Shown: positions 37,114 through 45,665, counted from the stretch's first letter. The stretch is DNA of 64,000 bases from Hominenteromicrobium mulieris (GCA_021029595.1 JAJJOY010000003.1:595691-659690), one strand, 5' to 3'. Numbers and translations are program-made. Notes: a model not told the origin generated them from the letters alone.

Positions 37114-37959
37114 TTATTCGTCTTCGTCTGTAATCTCCGGGCGGATGAACTCAAAAATGCACAGGGCGCCGGCGTTTTTGCATACTTTGTACTCCTCTGC
37201 CGTGCGCAGCGTCCAATTCACTTCCTGCATCTTCATTTTGTCGCAGGCAATGCGGTGGCTGATGTTGTTCCTGAAATGCACGTCATACGCTTCAAAGTGC
37301 GGGCGGGTGAGGACATTCGTCCACAAGTTTCTCCAGAACAGCGCGCGGAAAAAGCCCTTGCACTCCTCGTCCTTGCCTTCAAAGTGACCCATCAGCTGAC
37401 CGCGCAGCACATACGGGTGGTTCTTCCTGAACCACCGCACAATGTACGGGTCAAATGATTCTACGCAGTACGGGCCTTTATAGTTGCGCAGCAGCTCCCA
37501 CACGAGCGGGCACAGCAGATCGGCATCGTCGTAGTGCTTCAGTTCAATGATGAGCGGCGTTCTGCCGTCCACAAGCGCCAGCACGTCGCTGAAAAGCGGT
37601 ACGCGCTCCTCGGTGTTCTGCAAACGGTACTGCTGTAATTCCTTATACGTCAGGTCGCCGATGGAAACATCCGCGCCGCAGACGCGCTTTAAGCTGCGGT
37701 CGTGGTGCACAACGACCTTCTTGTCCTTTGTCAGCTGCAGGTCAAACTCTATGCCGTAGCCCGCTTCCACAGCCGCCTTAAAGCCTGCCATGGAGTTTTC
37801 CGGCACGGAAAGATCTTTTTCGTGCAGGCCGCGGTGGGCATAGTCATATTTTTTCATCTCGGCAAAATCGCCGCGCGGCGAAGCCGGCGCAATGCAGAAA
37901 AGCCACGCCAGAAAGCCCAGACATACAACAATCAGTACGATCAAAATTCCCCAAATCAT
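37114..37959 (-). CDS. Membrane-anchored glycerophosphodiester phosphodiesterase
   Basis: A 281-residue GDPD-family enzyme, which splits glycerophosphodiesters into glycerol-3-phosphate and an alcohol. An N-terminal anchor (MIWGILIVLIVVCLGFLAWLF) is followed by the catalytic sequence: AHRGLHEKDLSVPENSMAGF near residue 40, GIEFDLQLTKDKKVVVHHD near residue 68, and IIELKHYDDADL. These supply the usual HR..EN, E.D and HHD residues. It lies between the isomerase and the AraC gene on the same strand, but its link to sugar use is unclear. Confidence 0.9.
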   Translation of the reverse strand: MIWGILIVLIVVCLGFLAWLFCIAPASPRGDFAEMKKYDYAHRGLHEKDLSVPENSMAGFKAAVEAGYGIEFDLQLTKDKKVVVHHDRSLKRVCGADVSIGDLTYKELQQYRLQNTEERVPLFSDVLALVDGRTPLIIELKHYDDADLLCPLVWELLRNYKGPYCVESFDPYIVRWFRKNHPYVLRGQLMGHFEGKDEECKGFFRALFWRNLWTNVLTRPHFEAYDVHFRNNISHRIACDKMKMQEVNWTLRTAEEYKVCKNAGALCIFEFIRPEITDEDE

Positions 37960-37986
37960 TTTTACCCTCTACTTTACTTTTTAAGT

Positions 37987-38940
37987 TTATTTCGGCACCT
38001 TGATTTCTTCCAGCTTTTTGCGGTACTGCAAAGGCGTAGCGTCGTATTCGGTGCGGAATACTTCGATGAAATAGCTCATGGAGTTAAAGCCACAGTCCAT
38101 GGCAATGTCGAGCACGCGCAGATTTGTGGCGGTGAGCAGCTCCAGCGCGTGGCTTAAACGCACGCCGTTGATGAATTGCACCGGCGTTTTCAGTGTATAC
38201 TGTTTGAACACGCGGCAGAAATGTCCCTCGCTCATGCCGGCGGCGTGCGCAAGCTGCTGTACGGAGACGGCAGACCGGTAATTTTCCTGTATAAACGCAA
38301 TGGCGGCCTTGATGCTGTCCGCTGCGGCGCGCTTAGAAGCGCTGATGCGCGCCGACACGCCGTTTTGCACCAGTGCGCCGAACGCCGAAAGCATGGCGGC
38401 TTTTACGGGAAACTCAAAAAACGGCGGGCGGTTTTCCAGCATTGTGTACGCGGTCTGGAACGCGGCGGAAACGCTTTCGTGCAAATTTGTTCCGGCTCTG
38501 ATCAGCCGCGGCACGGTCAGCTCGCCGTCCAAAACGGGCTGTATGTACTTTACGCGAATGATGTCATTTGCGGTGCTGCACAGCAAATCGGGGCTGAACA
38601 CGATGGCTTCAAAGTAAAGCTCCTCGCCGGCTTCCACCGGCACGGCGGCGTGCAGCTCTCCGCTGTTGAAAAACACAATGTCTCCGGCGTGGGCCTCAAA
38701 CAGATCGGTGCCGCACTGCACGGTCAGCGTGCCCTGCATCACACGGAAAAGCTCCATTTCGCTGTGCCAGTGACAATCAAGCGCGTGAAAGCGGTCTTCG
38801 CGTCGAATGCAGTAGTTCATCACGGGCATCAGCGCGTCGCCGTGGCGGCGGGCCTCCCGCATGCGGTCAAATTGATTTTTGTCCGTAAAACGCACCTCCT
38901 TTTTAGGCTCAGTGGTCAGGATTGTTATAAAAGCGGACAA
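37987..38940 (-). CDS. AraC-family transcriptional regulator
   Basis: A 317-residue sugar-type regulator. Residues 50-130 are a cupin-like AraC ligand domain (HWHSEMELFRVMQGTLTVQCG..DIVFFNSGELHAAVP), and the C-terminus is a double helix-turn-helix (VQQLAHAAGMSEGHFCRVFKQYTLKTPVQFINGVRLSHALELL...IAMDCGFNSMSYFIEVFRTEYDATPLQYRK). It is divergent from the alpha-xylosidase and probably controls it. The start is odd: this frame begins with TTG at 38940, but the only strong Shine-Dalgarno (AAGGAGG at about 38896-38902) lies inside it, 29 bases before the first in-frame ATG. Confidence 0.88.
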   Translation of the reverse strand: MSAFITILTTEPKKEVRFTDKNQFDRMREARRHGDALMPVMNYCIRREDRFHALDCHWHSEMELFRVMQGTLTVQCGTDLFEAHAGDIVFFNSGELHAAVPVEAGEELYFEAIVFSPDLLCSTANDIIRVKYIQPVLDGELTVPRLIRAGTNLHESVSAAFQTAYTMLENRPPFFEFPVKAAMLSAFGALVQNGVSARISASKRAAADSIKAAIAFIQENYRSAVSVQQLAHAAGMSEGHFCRVFKQYTLKTPVQFINGVRLSHALELLTATNLRVLDIAMDCGFNSMSYFIEVFRTEYDATPLQYRKKLEEIKVPK

Positions 38941-38948
38941 ATTAGCGG

Positions 38949-38977
38949 TAGACTTTCCAAAGCATATCGCTTATACT
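38949..38977 (+). promoter_or_regulatory. Predicted alpha-xylosidase promoter
   Basis: -35 TAGACT (38949-38954), 17-base spacer, -10 TATACT (38972-38977), about 80 bases upstream of the yicI start and just upstream of the divergent AraC start. The weak -35 fits an activated promoter. Confidence 0.5.
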
Positions 38978-39056
38978 TATGATAGAGCAGGCGCGCGAAA
39001 AGCGCAAGTGCCAATAACGGAATTTTTGAATTTTTTTGAAAGGCAGTGAGCTGAAT

Positions 39057-41393
39057 ATGAAATTTACGAAAGGCTACTGGATGAACCTTCCCGGCGTGAC
39101 GAACACGGACGCCGTGCAGGTTCGCGAAGTCAAGGTAGAAAACGATCGCGTTTACCTCTACACCGTGCCGTACCACGCAGACATGCGCGCCATGGGCGGC
39201 CCGCTTCTGGAAATGTACATTTCCTCTCCGCAGCCGGATATCATCCGCACGGAAGCGTACCACTTTATGGGCAGCAACCAGAAAATGCCGGCGTTCGAGC
39301 TGAACGACGCACACTGCGCACTGGAGGTCGAGAACACCGAAACGACCGTGACGATCAAGAGCGGCAACACAAAGCTCGTCATCGGCAAGAACCCGTGCAG
39401 CTTTGATTACTACTATAAGGACAAGAAGCTGACAAGCATCGGCAACCGCTTCGGCAACGCGATGATCAGCACCATCTCCACCCCGGACGGCAACTACATG
39501 CGCGCCCAGATGAACCTTGACATCGGCGAAAAGGTCTACGGCCTCGGCGAGCGCTTCACCCCGTATGTGAAGAACGGCCAGACCGTGGAGACCTGGAACG
39601 AAGACGGCGGCACCTGCACCGAAATTTCTTACAAGAGCATTCCGTTCTACATCACGAACCGCAACTACGGCGTGCTCGTGAACGACCCGGGCCCGGTCTC
39701 CTATGAGATCTGCTCCGAGCATGTCACGCGCGTACAGTTCTCCGTGCCGGGCGAAAAGCTCGACTTCATGGTCGTTGGCGGCGACAGCATGAAAAACGTG
39801 CTTGAAAACTACACCACGCTTTCCGGCAAGCCCGCACTGCCGCCGGCATGGACATTCGGCCTGTGGCTCACCTCCTCCTTCACAACGAAGTACGACGAAG
39901 AGACCGTCATGGGCTTCGTAAACGGCATGAAAGAGCGCCACATTCCGCTGCACGTGTTCCACTTCGATTGCTACTGGATGAAGGAAAACGAATGGTGCAA
40001 CTTCGACTGGGATCGGGCCATGTTCCCGGATATCGAGCACCAGCTGCAGGTGATGAAGCACGAAAACAACCTCAAGATCTGCGTTTGGATCAACACCTAT
40101 ATCGGCCAGAAGTCTCCGTTGTTTAAGGAAGCGAAGGAGCTTGGCTACCTTCTCAAAAAGCCGAACGGCGACGTTTGGCAGTGGGATCTGTGGCAGGCCG
40201 GCATGGGTATCGTGGACTTCACGAACCCGGGTGCATGGAAGTGGTATCAGTCCAAGCTGCGCCACCTGCTCGACCAGGGCGTCGATTGCTTCAAGACCGA
40301 CTTCGGTGAGAGAATCCCGACCGATGTTGTCTACTACGACGGCAGCGATCCGCTCCGTATGCACAACTATTACACCTACCTTTACAATAAGTGCGTTTGG
40401 GAAGTGCTTGAAGAGTACAAGGGCAAGAACGAGGCATGCCTCTTTGCAAGAAGCGCCACGGTCGGCGGACAGAAGTTCCCGGTACACTGGGGCGGCGACT
40501 GCTCGTCGAACTACTCCTCCATGTCCGAATCCCTGCGCGGCGGCCTTTCCCTGTGCCTTTCCGGCTTCGGCTTCTGGAGCCACGACATGAGCGGTTTCGA
40601 GGGCAAGGCTCCGGCGGACGTTTACAAGCGCTGGGCGGCGTTCGGCCTGCTCTCCACGCATTCCAGACTGCACGGCTCCGATTCCTACCGTGTGCCGTGG
40701 CTGTTCAGCAAGGAGGGTGAAGAGAACGGCGAGGAATCCGTAGCCGTTGTCCGCAAATTCTCCGAGCTCAAGTGCACCCTGATGCCGTACATGTTCTCCA
40801 CTGCGGTCAATACACATAAAACGGGCGTGCCGACCATGCGCGCCATGGTTCTGGAATTCCCGGATGACATCCCGTGCGAAGACCTCGACCGCCAGTATAT
40901 GCTCGGCGACAGCCTGATGGTCGCGCCGGTCTTCACGAAGGAAGGCGACGTCACGTACTACCTGCCGGAGGGCAAGTGGACGCACCTGCTCTCGAACGAA
41001 AAGCGCGAGGGCGGTCACTGGCTGCGCGAGAACTACGATTTCTTCTCTCTGCCGCTCTTTGCGAGAGAAAACTCCATCGTTGCCATCGGCGCGAACAACC
41101 AGCAGCCGGATTACGATTACGGCAAGGACCTCACCCTGCACGTTTTCGAGCTTTCCGATAAGGCGAGCGCAAAGGTTTGCGACAGCAAGGGCAACGATAT
41201 GCTCAGCGTTTCCGCAGTGAACGAGAACGGCGTTATTACCTTCAAGTTCGACGGCAAGGCAGAGAACCTCAGCGTGCTGCTGCGCAACGTGGAGAACGTG
41301 AAGAACGTCTCCGGCGCAGAAGTCGAGCAAAATGAGCTCGGCACTGTCCTGAAGGTAAACGCAGACCTCAGCGACGTTGTTGTAACGCTCTGA
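39057..41393 (+). CDS. yicI: GH31 alpha-xylosidase (YicI type)
   Basis: This enzyme releases D-xylose from alpha-xylosides such as isoprimeverose, a fragment of xyloglucan. The 778-residue protein matches E. coli YicI along its whole length: YGLGERFTPYVKNGQTVETWNEDGGT, LWLTSSFTTKYDE, and CFKTDFGERIPTDV with the nucleophile Asp at about residue 415 (416 in E. coli), and HWGGDCSSNY with the acid/base Asp at about 481 (482 in E. coli). The ATG chosen gives the YicI-like start MKFTKGYWMNLPG. No signal peptide, so it acts on imported oligosaccharides. It is transcribed alone, divergent from the AraC gene. Confidence 0.92.
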   Translation: MKFTKGYWMNLPGVTNTDAVQVREVKVENDRVYLYTVPYHADMRAMGGPLLEMYISSPQPDIIRTEAYHFMGSNQKMPAFELNDAHCALEVENTETTVTIKSGNTKLVIGKNPCSFDYYYKDKKLTSIGNRFGNAMISTISTPDGNYMRAQMNLDIGEKVYGLGERFTPYVKNGQTVETWNEDGGTCTEISYKSIPFYITNRNYGVLVNDPGPVSYEICSEHVTRVQFSVPGEKLDFMVVGGDSMKNVLENYTTLSGKPALPPAWTFGLWLTSSFTTKYDEETVMGFVNGMKERHIPLHVFHFDCYWMKENEWCNFDWDRAMFPDIEHQLQVMKHENNLKICVWINTYIGQKSPLFKEAKELGYLLKKPNGDVWQWDLWQAGMGIVDFTNPGAWKWYQSKLRHLLDQGVDCFKTDFGERIPTDVVYYDGSDPLRMHNYYTYLYNKCVWEVLEEYKGKNEACLFARSATVGGQKFPVHWGGDCSSNYSSMSESLRGGLSLCLSGFGFWSHDMSGFEGKAPADVYKRWAAFGLLSTHSRLHGSDSYRVPWLFSKEGEENGEESVAVVRKFSELKCTLMPYMFSTAVNTHKTGVPTMRAMVLEFPDDIPCEDLDRQYMLGDSLMVAPVFTKEGDVTYYLPEGKWTHLLSNEKREGGHWLRENYDFFSLPLFARENSIVAIGANNQQPDYDYGKDLTLHVFELSDKASAKVCDSKGNDMLSVSAVNENGVITFKFDGKAENLSVLLRNVENVKNVSGAEVEQNELGTVLKVNADLSDVVVTL

Positions 41394-41405
41394 TAAAATT
41401 AATCC

Positions 41406-41450
41406 AACACCCGCAGAACGGCATGAAAAACCGCCCTGCGGGTGTTTTTC
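41406..41450 (+). terminator. Terminator of the alpha-xylosidase gene
   Basis: The stem ACACCCGCAG..GG / CC..CTGCGGGTGT is followed by TTTTTC, close to the stop codon. Confidence 0.75.
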
Positions 41451-41476
41451 TGCAACGCTTTATGCGATCAAAAAGA

Positions 41477-41513
41477 AAGCGCAGAGCACGGGGAAAACCC
41501 ACGCTCTGCGCTT
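41477..41513 (-). terminator. Terminator of the DUF1858 gene
   Basis: Arms AAGCGCAGAGC and GCTCTGCGCTT pair with a small GGG/CCC inner stem; the minus strand runs into TTTCTTTTT. Confidence 0.75.
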
Positions 41514-41531
41514 ATCTTTATCTTAGAAAAA

Positions 41532-41735
41532 TTACTTCTTGCTGTTCAGATATTCCTGAATGGCAGAAAAGACCTTGTCAACATCCAGGCCGTGTACGGC
41601 ACATGCGTCCTCAAGGGACTCGTGGATGGAGGACGGGCAGCCTACGCAGTGCATGCCGGACTGCATCAGCACATAAGCGATGCCGCGGTCATAATCAAGC
41701 ATTTCGCCCATAGTGGTCTGCTTTGTGATTTCCAT
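41532..41735 (-). CDS. DUF1858 domain protein
   Basis: A 67-residue cytoplasmic protein of the DUF1858 family. It has MEITKQTTMGEMLDYDRGIAYVLMQSGMHCVGCPSSIHESLEDACAVHGLDVDKVFSAIQEYLNSK, including the family's redox-like CVGC pair. In other proteins this domain is coupled to Fe-S or hybrid-cluster enzymes; alone its role is unknown. The ATG at 41735 has AAGGATG 7 bases upstream. It ends at its own terminator. Confidence 0.88.
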   Translation of the reverse strand: MEITKQTTMGEMLDYDRGIAYVLMQSGMHCVGCPSSIHESLEDACAVHGLDVDKVFSAIQEYLNSKK

Positions 41736-41949
41736 CTGAAAACATCCTTTCTTGGTATAGCATCCCATCGGGTCGCCCCGATCTATCCGTATAAATCAAA
41801 CTCCCGCAAACTTCGCGTGAACTCTAATCTACACGAATTTAGTATACAATAGGATATGCCAAAAAGCAAGTGTTTTTGCAGATTTTTGGCATATGCCTTA
41901 AATTGGAAGAAACGACAAAACAGGGGGGAAAATTCAGTCAACTTGCACC

Positions 41950-41979
41950 TTGACGCTGCTGCGCATTTTCCTTTATAAT
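41950..41979 (+). promoter_or_regulatory. Predicted promoter of the small lipoprotein gene
   Basis: -35 TTGACG (41950-41955), 18-base spacer, and a perfect -10 TATAAT (41974-41979), 45 bases before the start codon. Confidence 0.7.
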
Positions 41980-42023
41980 CAAGATAGAAAAATATTACCA
42001 TTTTCAGAAAGGCGGATGATTTT

Positions 42024-42590
42024 ATGAAAAAACGAATGACCGTAATGCTTTCTTTGTGCCTTAGTTTGCTCCTGCTTTTGTCCGCCTGCGCTTCGGGCGG
42101 CAGCACGGCAAAAAATGCGGAAAAAGCTGCGGCCGCGTTGGCGGAAAGCATGCTGAACGCGCCGAGTGAGCCTATGCAGCGCTTCGGCAGTATTTTGGAA
42201 AACGGCGAAGAAAGCGCCCTTACGGCGTACAAAAATGCTTGGGAAGACGAAAAGGCGCTGTGCAGCGAAAACGGCTTCACGAGCTTCATTGAAGAAGTAC
42301 TGACCATGCAGCTTATGGCGGACGAAATGAACGAGACCGTGAAGGTGACCGCCGTCAAGACCGAGCCTTACGAAGAAAAAGACCGCGTGGTGCGCTTTAC
42401 GGCCGACGTCACCGTGAACGATACGGAAAACATGACGGTTAGCGGCAAATGTCAGTTCGATGAAGACGGCAAAGTCTCGTTCATCGAGCTCGATACGAAC
42501 GAACTTGAGATGACGCTCATTGCAAACGATAACGCCGACCCCACGCAAAAGCCGCCCGCAAACGGCAACGCCATCACGTTAAATGAGTAA
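42024..42590 (+). CDS. Small lipoprotein of unknown function
   Basis: A 188-residue predicted lipoprotein: MKKRMTVMLSLCLSLLLLLS then a lipobox ending SAC at Cys22. The exported domain (FEEVLTMQLMADEMNETVKVTAVKTEPYEEKDRVVRFTADVTVNDTENMTVSG) looks like a small alpha+beta domain; I do not recognise a family. It is transcribed alone from a good promoter and ends at a terminator, on the opposite strand to the 5S gene that follows. Confidence 0.75.
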   Translation: MKKRMTVMLSLCLSLLLLLSACASGGSTAKNAEKAAAALAESMLNAPSEPMQRFGSILENGEESALTAYKNAWEDEKALCSENGFTSFIEEVLTMQLMADEMNETVKVTAVKTEPYEEKDRVVRFTADVTVNDTENMTVSGKCQFDEDGKVSFIELDTNELEMTLIANDNADPTQKPPANGNAITLNE

Positions 42591-42594
42591 GCAA

Positions 42595-42626
42595 AAGCCC
42601 GCAAAAAACTGCGGGCTTCATCTTTT
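42595..42626 (+). terminator. Terminator of the small lipoprotein gene
   Basis: Arms AAGCCCGCA and TGCGGGCTT pair perfectly, followed by CATCTTTT, directly after the stop codon. Confidence 0.75.
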
Positions 42627-42686
42627 GAATTCGGCATGCGCGGCACATAAAACCGCCTGCAAGCCGAATTTCTGTTTTTAAACATA

Positions 42687-42716
42687 AAAAAACGAACATC
42701 CTATTGGATGTCCGCT
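42687..42716 (-). terminator. Terminator of the 5S rRNA gene
   Basis: On the minus strand CGGACATCC/GGATGTTCG pairs around AATA and is followed by seven T residues, right after the 5S 3' end. Confidence 0.75.
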
Positions 42717-42721
42717 TTAAG

Positions 42722-42838
42722 TGTTGGCGCCAACCTATCGTCCCGGGCCGTTGCCAGCCGAGTATTTTCAGCACAAACGAGCTTAACTTCTGTGTTCGGT
42801 ATGGGAACAGGTGGACCCTCGTTGTAATCAACACCAAC
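42722..42838 (-). rRNA. rrf: 5S ribosomal RNA (solitary gene)
   Basis: The minus strand from 42838 reads GTTGGTGTTGATTACAACGA, then the conserved loop sequences CCACCTGTTCCCATACCGAA and CACAGAAGTTAAGCTC, then GCCGAGTATTTTCAGC-type complement (loop E and helix IV/V) and a 3' end whose CGCCAAC pairs with the 5' GTTGGTG. About 117 bases is the right length. There is no 16S or 23S within the window; the gene has its own promoter and terminator. Ends are given to within a few bases. Confidence 0.93.
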
Positions 42839-42872
42839 TATTCTGTTTGCCGTTTCATCTGACGGCTTTGTT

Positions 42873-42901
42873 ATAATACCACATCCATTCTGAAATTGCA
42901 A
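42873..42901 (-). promoter_or_regulatory. Predicted promoter of the solitary 5S gene
   Basis: -35 TTGCAA (42896-42901), 17-base spacer ending TGG, -10 TATTAT (42873-42878), so an extended -10. A/T tracts upstream of it resemble an UP element. A short leader with a GCCGT/ACGGC stem precedes the 5S sequence. Confidence 0.65.
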
Positions 42902-42996
42902 GCCTTTTTTCAAAAAAAATTCAAAAAGTTTTGAGAAACCTATATATAGTTAAAATTCAACTAATTTCTCTAAATATAGAAACTGAAAACACAAAA

Positions 42997-43031
42997 ATAT
43001 CCGTATGCACGCGGTGGTACATACGGATATG
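42997..43031 (-). terminator. Terminator of the xylB-kinase unit
   Basis: Arms ATATCCGTATG and CATACGGATAT pair perfectly over 11 bp, and the minus strand runs on into TTTTTG. Confidence 0.8.
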
Positions 43032-43049
43032 AAAAAACTTTTTTGAAAT

Positions 43050-44084
43050 TTACGTCGTAAAAACAAGGTCACATTGCTTTTCAACGGGGTAGGAAGTGAA
43101 GTAGAGGTTCTCGAGCGGGATCCATTTTTCCACGAACATCTTGTGCCGCGCGGGGCCGTTGCGTTTTAAAATGCGTGCGCTCTGTGTCTCCGGCGAGGTC
43201 TTGAGAAAAATTTTGAGATCGTAGCGCCCGATGAGCTCCGGGTGCGTAGAGTACGAGCCCTCTAAAATGTTCAGCGTCTTCGGCGTGACCTGCACCGCGT
43301 CGCCGAGGTCCATAACGCCGCAATCGAACACGCGGTAGGAAAACAACTCATTCTTCGGAAGCTGCTCCAGAATATCCGACAAAATACGCTCCCAGTGCAC
43401 ATTGCCGCCCGGGGTGGCGTAGCGCTCCGGCGTGCGCATGGGCATCGGCAGGTAAAAATCATCGGCGTGGAACAGGTTGCAGTCGTAAACGCTCTGCAAA
43501 AGTGCCGCAAACGTCGTTTTACCCGAGCCGCACAGCCCGTCGATTGCAACCGTCACCGGGGCTTTTTTCGTCGTCAACTTATCGATCGCGATGAATGCCG
43601 GCAGAAAATCCGCATACGCTTTTTTCACCACGCGGTATGCCGGGTGATACGCACGGCGGTACGCTTCGCTGTGGTGCACGGCAGGGCAGCCCGCCGCGCG
43701 GTACGATTTCAAAAACGCCGCGTTTTCGGATTTGTCGAACAAATCGGCATTTTCAAGCTCGTCCAAAAGTGATAAAAACGCCGTTTTGTCCGTGGGTGTG
43801 TCTTCGGAAGACGCTTTAAACATAGCAAAAAGTGTTTTCGGTGAAAGCTCCTGTAACGCGCTCAAGTTGATGCGCGCGTACTGCTCGCCGAGAGCTTCCG
43901 TGTACGGTGCATCAAGGTTGGCAATCTCCGCTTCCTTTAATAAATATAGATACGCGCCGTCGGGGTCGCTCAAAAAGTGGCCGCCGCCAAAGCTCGCCTG
44001 GTACAAAAACTTCACCGCGTCCTGCACTTCGGCTTCGGAGTGCGTTTTCAGGTGAGCGCACAGCGCTTCAAACACGTGACTCAC
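43050..44084 (-). CDS. P-loop kinase, uridine kinase/phosphoribulokinase-like, with an N-terminal extra domain
   Basis: A 344-residue protein whose C-terminal half has Walker A VTVAIDGLCGSGKTTFAALL near residue 180 and HADDFYLPMPMRTPERYATPGGNVHWERIL, typical of the uridine kinase/PRK family. The first 170 or so residues form an extra helical domain (LKTHSEAEVQDAVKFLYQASFGGGHFLSDPDGAY) of unknown role. The substrate is unknown. A GTG at 44084 overlaps the xylB stop (GTGA), so translation is likely coupled; an open frame extends to 44108. Pairing with xylulokinase suggests a role in sugar use. Confidence 0.75.
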   Translation of the reverse strand: MSHVFEALCAHLKTHSEAEVQDAVKFLYQASFGGGHFLSDPDGAYLYLLKEAEIANLDAPYTEALGEQYARINLSALQELSPKTLFAMFKASSEDTPTDKTAFLSLLDELENADLFDKSENAAFLKSYRAAGCPAVHHSEAYRRAYHPAYRVVKKAYADFLPAFIAIDKLTTKKAPVTVAIDGLCGSGKTTFAALLQSVYDCNLFHADDFYLPMPMRTPERYATPGGNVHWERILSDILEQLPKNELFSYRVFDCGVMDLGDAVQVTPKTLNILEGSYSTHPELIGRYDLKIFLKTSPETQSARILKRNGPARHKMFVEKWIPLENLYFTSYPVEKQCDLVFTT

Positions 44085-45604
44085 AGCGCAGCAAGCTCCT
44101 TGTAGCAATCCTTCAGCGCCGGGTACAGCTTCGTGTACATGCGGTAGAACGCCTCGTACTTCGGCACGTTTTCCTCAATCGGCTCCTGCGGGGCGTTGAG
44201 GCGAATAACACGGCGGCAGCCCTCCTGCACGGATGGGTACAGCCCTGCGCCCACACCGGCGAGGATGGCAACGCCCAGCGCCGGGCCTTCCTTGGAAACG
44301 ACTGTGCGCACGGCGCAGTTATACGTATCGGCAAGCATCTGACGCCACAGCTTCGAGGAACCGCCGCCGCCGCAGGCGAGCATGCCGTCAATGGAAACGC
44401 CCATGGTTTTCAGCACCTCCACGCTGTCGCGCTGGGAGTATGTTACGCCCTCCATCACGGCGCGGAGCATGTCGTACTTCGTGTGCATGGCGGAAAGGCC
44501 GATGAACGCGCCGCGGCAGTCCGGGTCAAGGTGCGGAGTGCGTTCGCCCATGAGATACGGCAGATAAAGCAGACGGTTGCAGCCGATCGGCGAACGCGCC
44601 GCCTGCTGATCCATCAGATAATACGGGTCTACGCCCATGCCGGCTGCGGTCTCTTTTTCCGCGCCGCAGAAGTTATCGCGGAACCACTTAAGAGACAGAC
44701 CTGCGCCCTGCGTCACGCCCATCACGTGCCATGCGCCCGGTACGGCGCAGCAGAACGTGTGCACGCGGCCCTTTGGGTCGATGGAAATATTATCCGTGTG
44801 CGCAAACACAACGCCGGAGGTGCCGATGGTTGTAAACGCCTTGCCGTCCTCCACAACGCCGGTGCCCACGGCTGCTGCCGCATTATCGCCCGCGCCGCCG
44901 ACCACGATGGTGCCCGCCGCAAGGCCGGTGCGCTTTGCGGCTTCTTCGGAGATGACACCCGTCACTTCCGGGGATTCGTATACCTTCGGCAAGAGTGCCT
45001 TGTCAATATCAAGCTTTTCAAGCACTTCGTCGCTCCAGCAGCGATTCGGAACGTCTAAAAGCTGCATGCCGGAAGCATCGGAGACCTCCGTTGCAAAGTC
45101 GCCCGTCAGCATGTAGCGCACGTAGTCCTTCGGCAGCAGAATGTGCGCGCACTTTGCATAAATTTCCGGCTGGTTATTGCGCACCCAAAGGATTTTAGAT
45201 GCCGTAAAGCCCGTCAAAGCCGGGTTTGCGGTAATCTCAATCAGGCGCTCTGCGCCGACGCGTGCGGTGATCTCCTCGCACTCCTTTGCCGTGCGCTGGT
45301 CGCACCAGATGATGGAGCGGCGCAGCACGTTGCCGTCCTTATCCAGCATGACAAGGCCGTGCATCTGGCCGGAAATGCCGAGTCCCTTGATGTCTTTGTT
45401 ATCGACGCCGCTTTCGGTGATCACGGCGTGAATGGTATCCGCCGCCGCGTTCCACCAATCGAGCGGCTCCTGCTCTGCCCAGCCGTTTTTTTCCTGATAC
45501 AGCGGGTATTCTATCGTTTTGCTCGCGACTACATTGCCGTCTTCGTCAAAAAGCACGGTTTTTGTGCCGCTGGTGCCAAGATCTACACCTAAAAGGTAAT
45601 TCAT
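44081..45604 (-). CDS. xylB: Xylulokinase
   Basis: XylB phosphorylates D-xylulose to xylulose-5-phosphate, feeding the pentose phosphate pathway. The 507-residue FGGY kinase has YLLGVDLGTSGTKTVLFDEDG at the N-terminus, the ligand region GQMHGLVMLDKDGNVLRRSIIWCDQR near residue 75, and the C-terminal ATP region MLACGGGGSSKLWRQMLADTYNC near residue 400, which is XylB-like. Other sugar kinases of the family are possible but less likely. GAAAGGA precedes the ATG. It is coupled to the following kinase gene and divergent from the glpA-like gene. Confidence 0.9.
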   Translation of the reverse strand: MNYLLGVDLGTSGTKTVLFDEDGNVVASKTIEYPLYQEKNGWAEQEPLDWWNAAADTIHAVITESGVDNKDIKGLGISGQMHGLVMLDKDGNVLRRSIIWCDQRTAKECEEITARVGAERLIEITANPALTGFTASKILWVRNNQPEIYAKCAHILLPKDYVRYMLTGDFATEVSDASGMQLLDVPNRCWSDEVLEKLDIDKALLPKVYESPEVTGVISEEAAKRTGLAAGTIVVGGAGDNAAAAVGTGVVEDGKAFTTIGTSGVVFAHTDNISIDPKGRVHTFCCAVPGAWHVMGVTQGAGLSLKWFRDNFCGAEKETAAGMGVDPYYLMDQQAARSPIGCNRLLYLPYLMGERTPHLDPDCRGAFIGLSAMHTKYDMLRAVMEGVTYSQRDSVEVLKTMGVSIDGMLACGGGGSSKLWRQMLADTYNCAVRTVVSKEGPALGVAILAGVGAGLYPSVQEGCRRVIRLNAPQEPIEENVPKYEAFYRMYTKLYPALKDCYKELAAL

Positions 45605-45665
45605 ATTAACGTCCTTTCTTTTCGAAAAATGGTTTCAAATGTATAGGGCATTCTGCTTCCATTTT

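Noticed and set aside
38925-41330. 801-codon minus-strand frame opposite the alpha-xylosidase
   Set aside because: The plus-strand product aligns fully with YicI including both catalytic residues; the antisense frame is His/Arg/Val-rich and domain-free.
42998-43030. T-box-like string CGCGGTGGTAC near 43009
   Set aside because: It is in the loop and arms of the kinase terminator and lacks the specifier and antiterminator layout of a T-box.
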